DNA of 5,448 nt from an uncultured Alphaproteobacteria bacterium. GTDB taxonomy: Bacteria > Pseudomonadota > Alphaproteobacteria > UBA3830. Positions 5,399-5,448 of this stretch are shown in pieces. The notes beneath the pieces are model-generated. The model was not told where the DNA came from. It saw only the letters and a list, made by a program, of their open reading frames with translations, and searched no databases. The stretch spans positions 1 to 5,448 of the forward strand of contig CAJOEB010000062.1 of the NCBI GenBank assembly GCA_905233775.1, in the 5' to 3' direction. The translations under genes were made by a program, and so were the position numbers. How positions within the stretch are numbered: the first letter of the stretch is position 1; each line of letters starts with the position of its first letter.

Positions 5399-5448
5399 TA
5401 GAACTGCGAAAGTCATTTGGTAGTTTTTTAGACTATGATAATTTTTAG
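5399..5448 (+). repeat. Partial diverged copy of the inverted-repeat (MITE-like) element, cut by the window edge
   Basis: From 5399 the sequence reads TAGAACTGCGAAAGTCATTT, then a T run and ACTATGATAATTTTTAG. Compared with the reverse complement of 1340-1431 (inward from its right end), it shares TAGA, then TGCGAAAGTCATTT without a mismatch, then a T run, then a TGATAAT core at nearly the same distance. The outer arm lacks about three bases relative to TAGAGATCTTGCG. This looks like an older or divergent member of the same repeat family, placed 28 bp after the patatin stop codon. The other arm would lie outside the window. Confidence 0.6.

Overview
The window is an AT-rich (roughly 36-38% G+C by eye), gene-dense bacterial segment. 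It carries six complete protein genes, one truncated gene and one gene-poor gap of about 450 bp. An alphaproteobacterium is the best guess. The truncated left-edge gene is a FYDLN_acid (TIGR02300-type) protein, a family typical of Alphaproteobacteria. The DnaQ C-terminus and the DUF3734-like patatin also resemble alphaproteobacterial versions. The AT richness, short spacers and a mevalonate-kinase-like gene would fit a host-associated or intracellular lineage (Holosporales or Rickettsiales-like, or an uncultured gut clade), but this placement is inference.

Left part, minus strand. A two-cysteine-pair FYDLN protein runs off the window edge at base 1. Upstream of it, 57 nt away, lies a complete GHMP-superfamily kinase most like mevalonate kinase (216-1076). 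Its short leader contains a perfect 16-bp palindrome (1081-1096). Between this gene and dnaQ is the gap 1077-1524. The gap holds candidate minus-strand promoters and a compact 92-bp inverted-repeat element (1340-1431) with 20-bp perfect termini that looks like a MITE. A diverged partial relative of the same element begins at 5399 and runs off the right edge, so this is a dispersed repeat family. dnaQ (1525-2226), the proofreading exonuclease of DNA polymerase III, follows on the minus strand.

Right part, plus strand. From a 57-bp divergent intergenic region shared with dnaQ, four genes run in one direction, each with a good Shine-Dalgarno sequence. They are a response-regulator/PP2C (RsbU/SpoIIE-like) phosphatase that starts at GTG, an RsbW-like HATPase kinase overlapping it by 11 nt, an RsbV-like STAS anti-sigma-factor antagonist, and a patatin-like phospholipase. 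The first three form a complete partner-switching module: a REC-gated phosphatase dephosphorylates the STAS protein, and the kinase rephosphorylates it. No sensor kinase, sigma factor or other target protein is encoded here, so input and output are unknown. Only 47 nt separates the patatin from the STAS gene, with no visible terminator, so it is probably co-transcribed. The patatin may be the effector, or simply a passenger, of the switch. The most interesting points are this module-patatin linkage, the MITE-like repeat family, the mevalonate-kinase-like gene in an apparent alphaproteobacterium, and a dnaQ promoter that appears to overlap the ribosome-binding site and start codon of the phosphatase gene.
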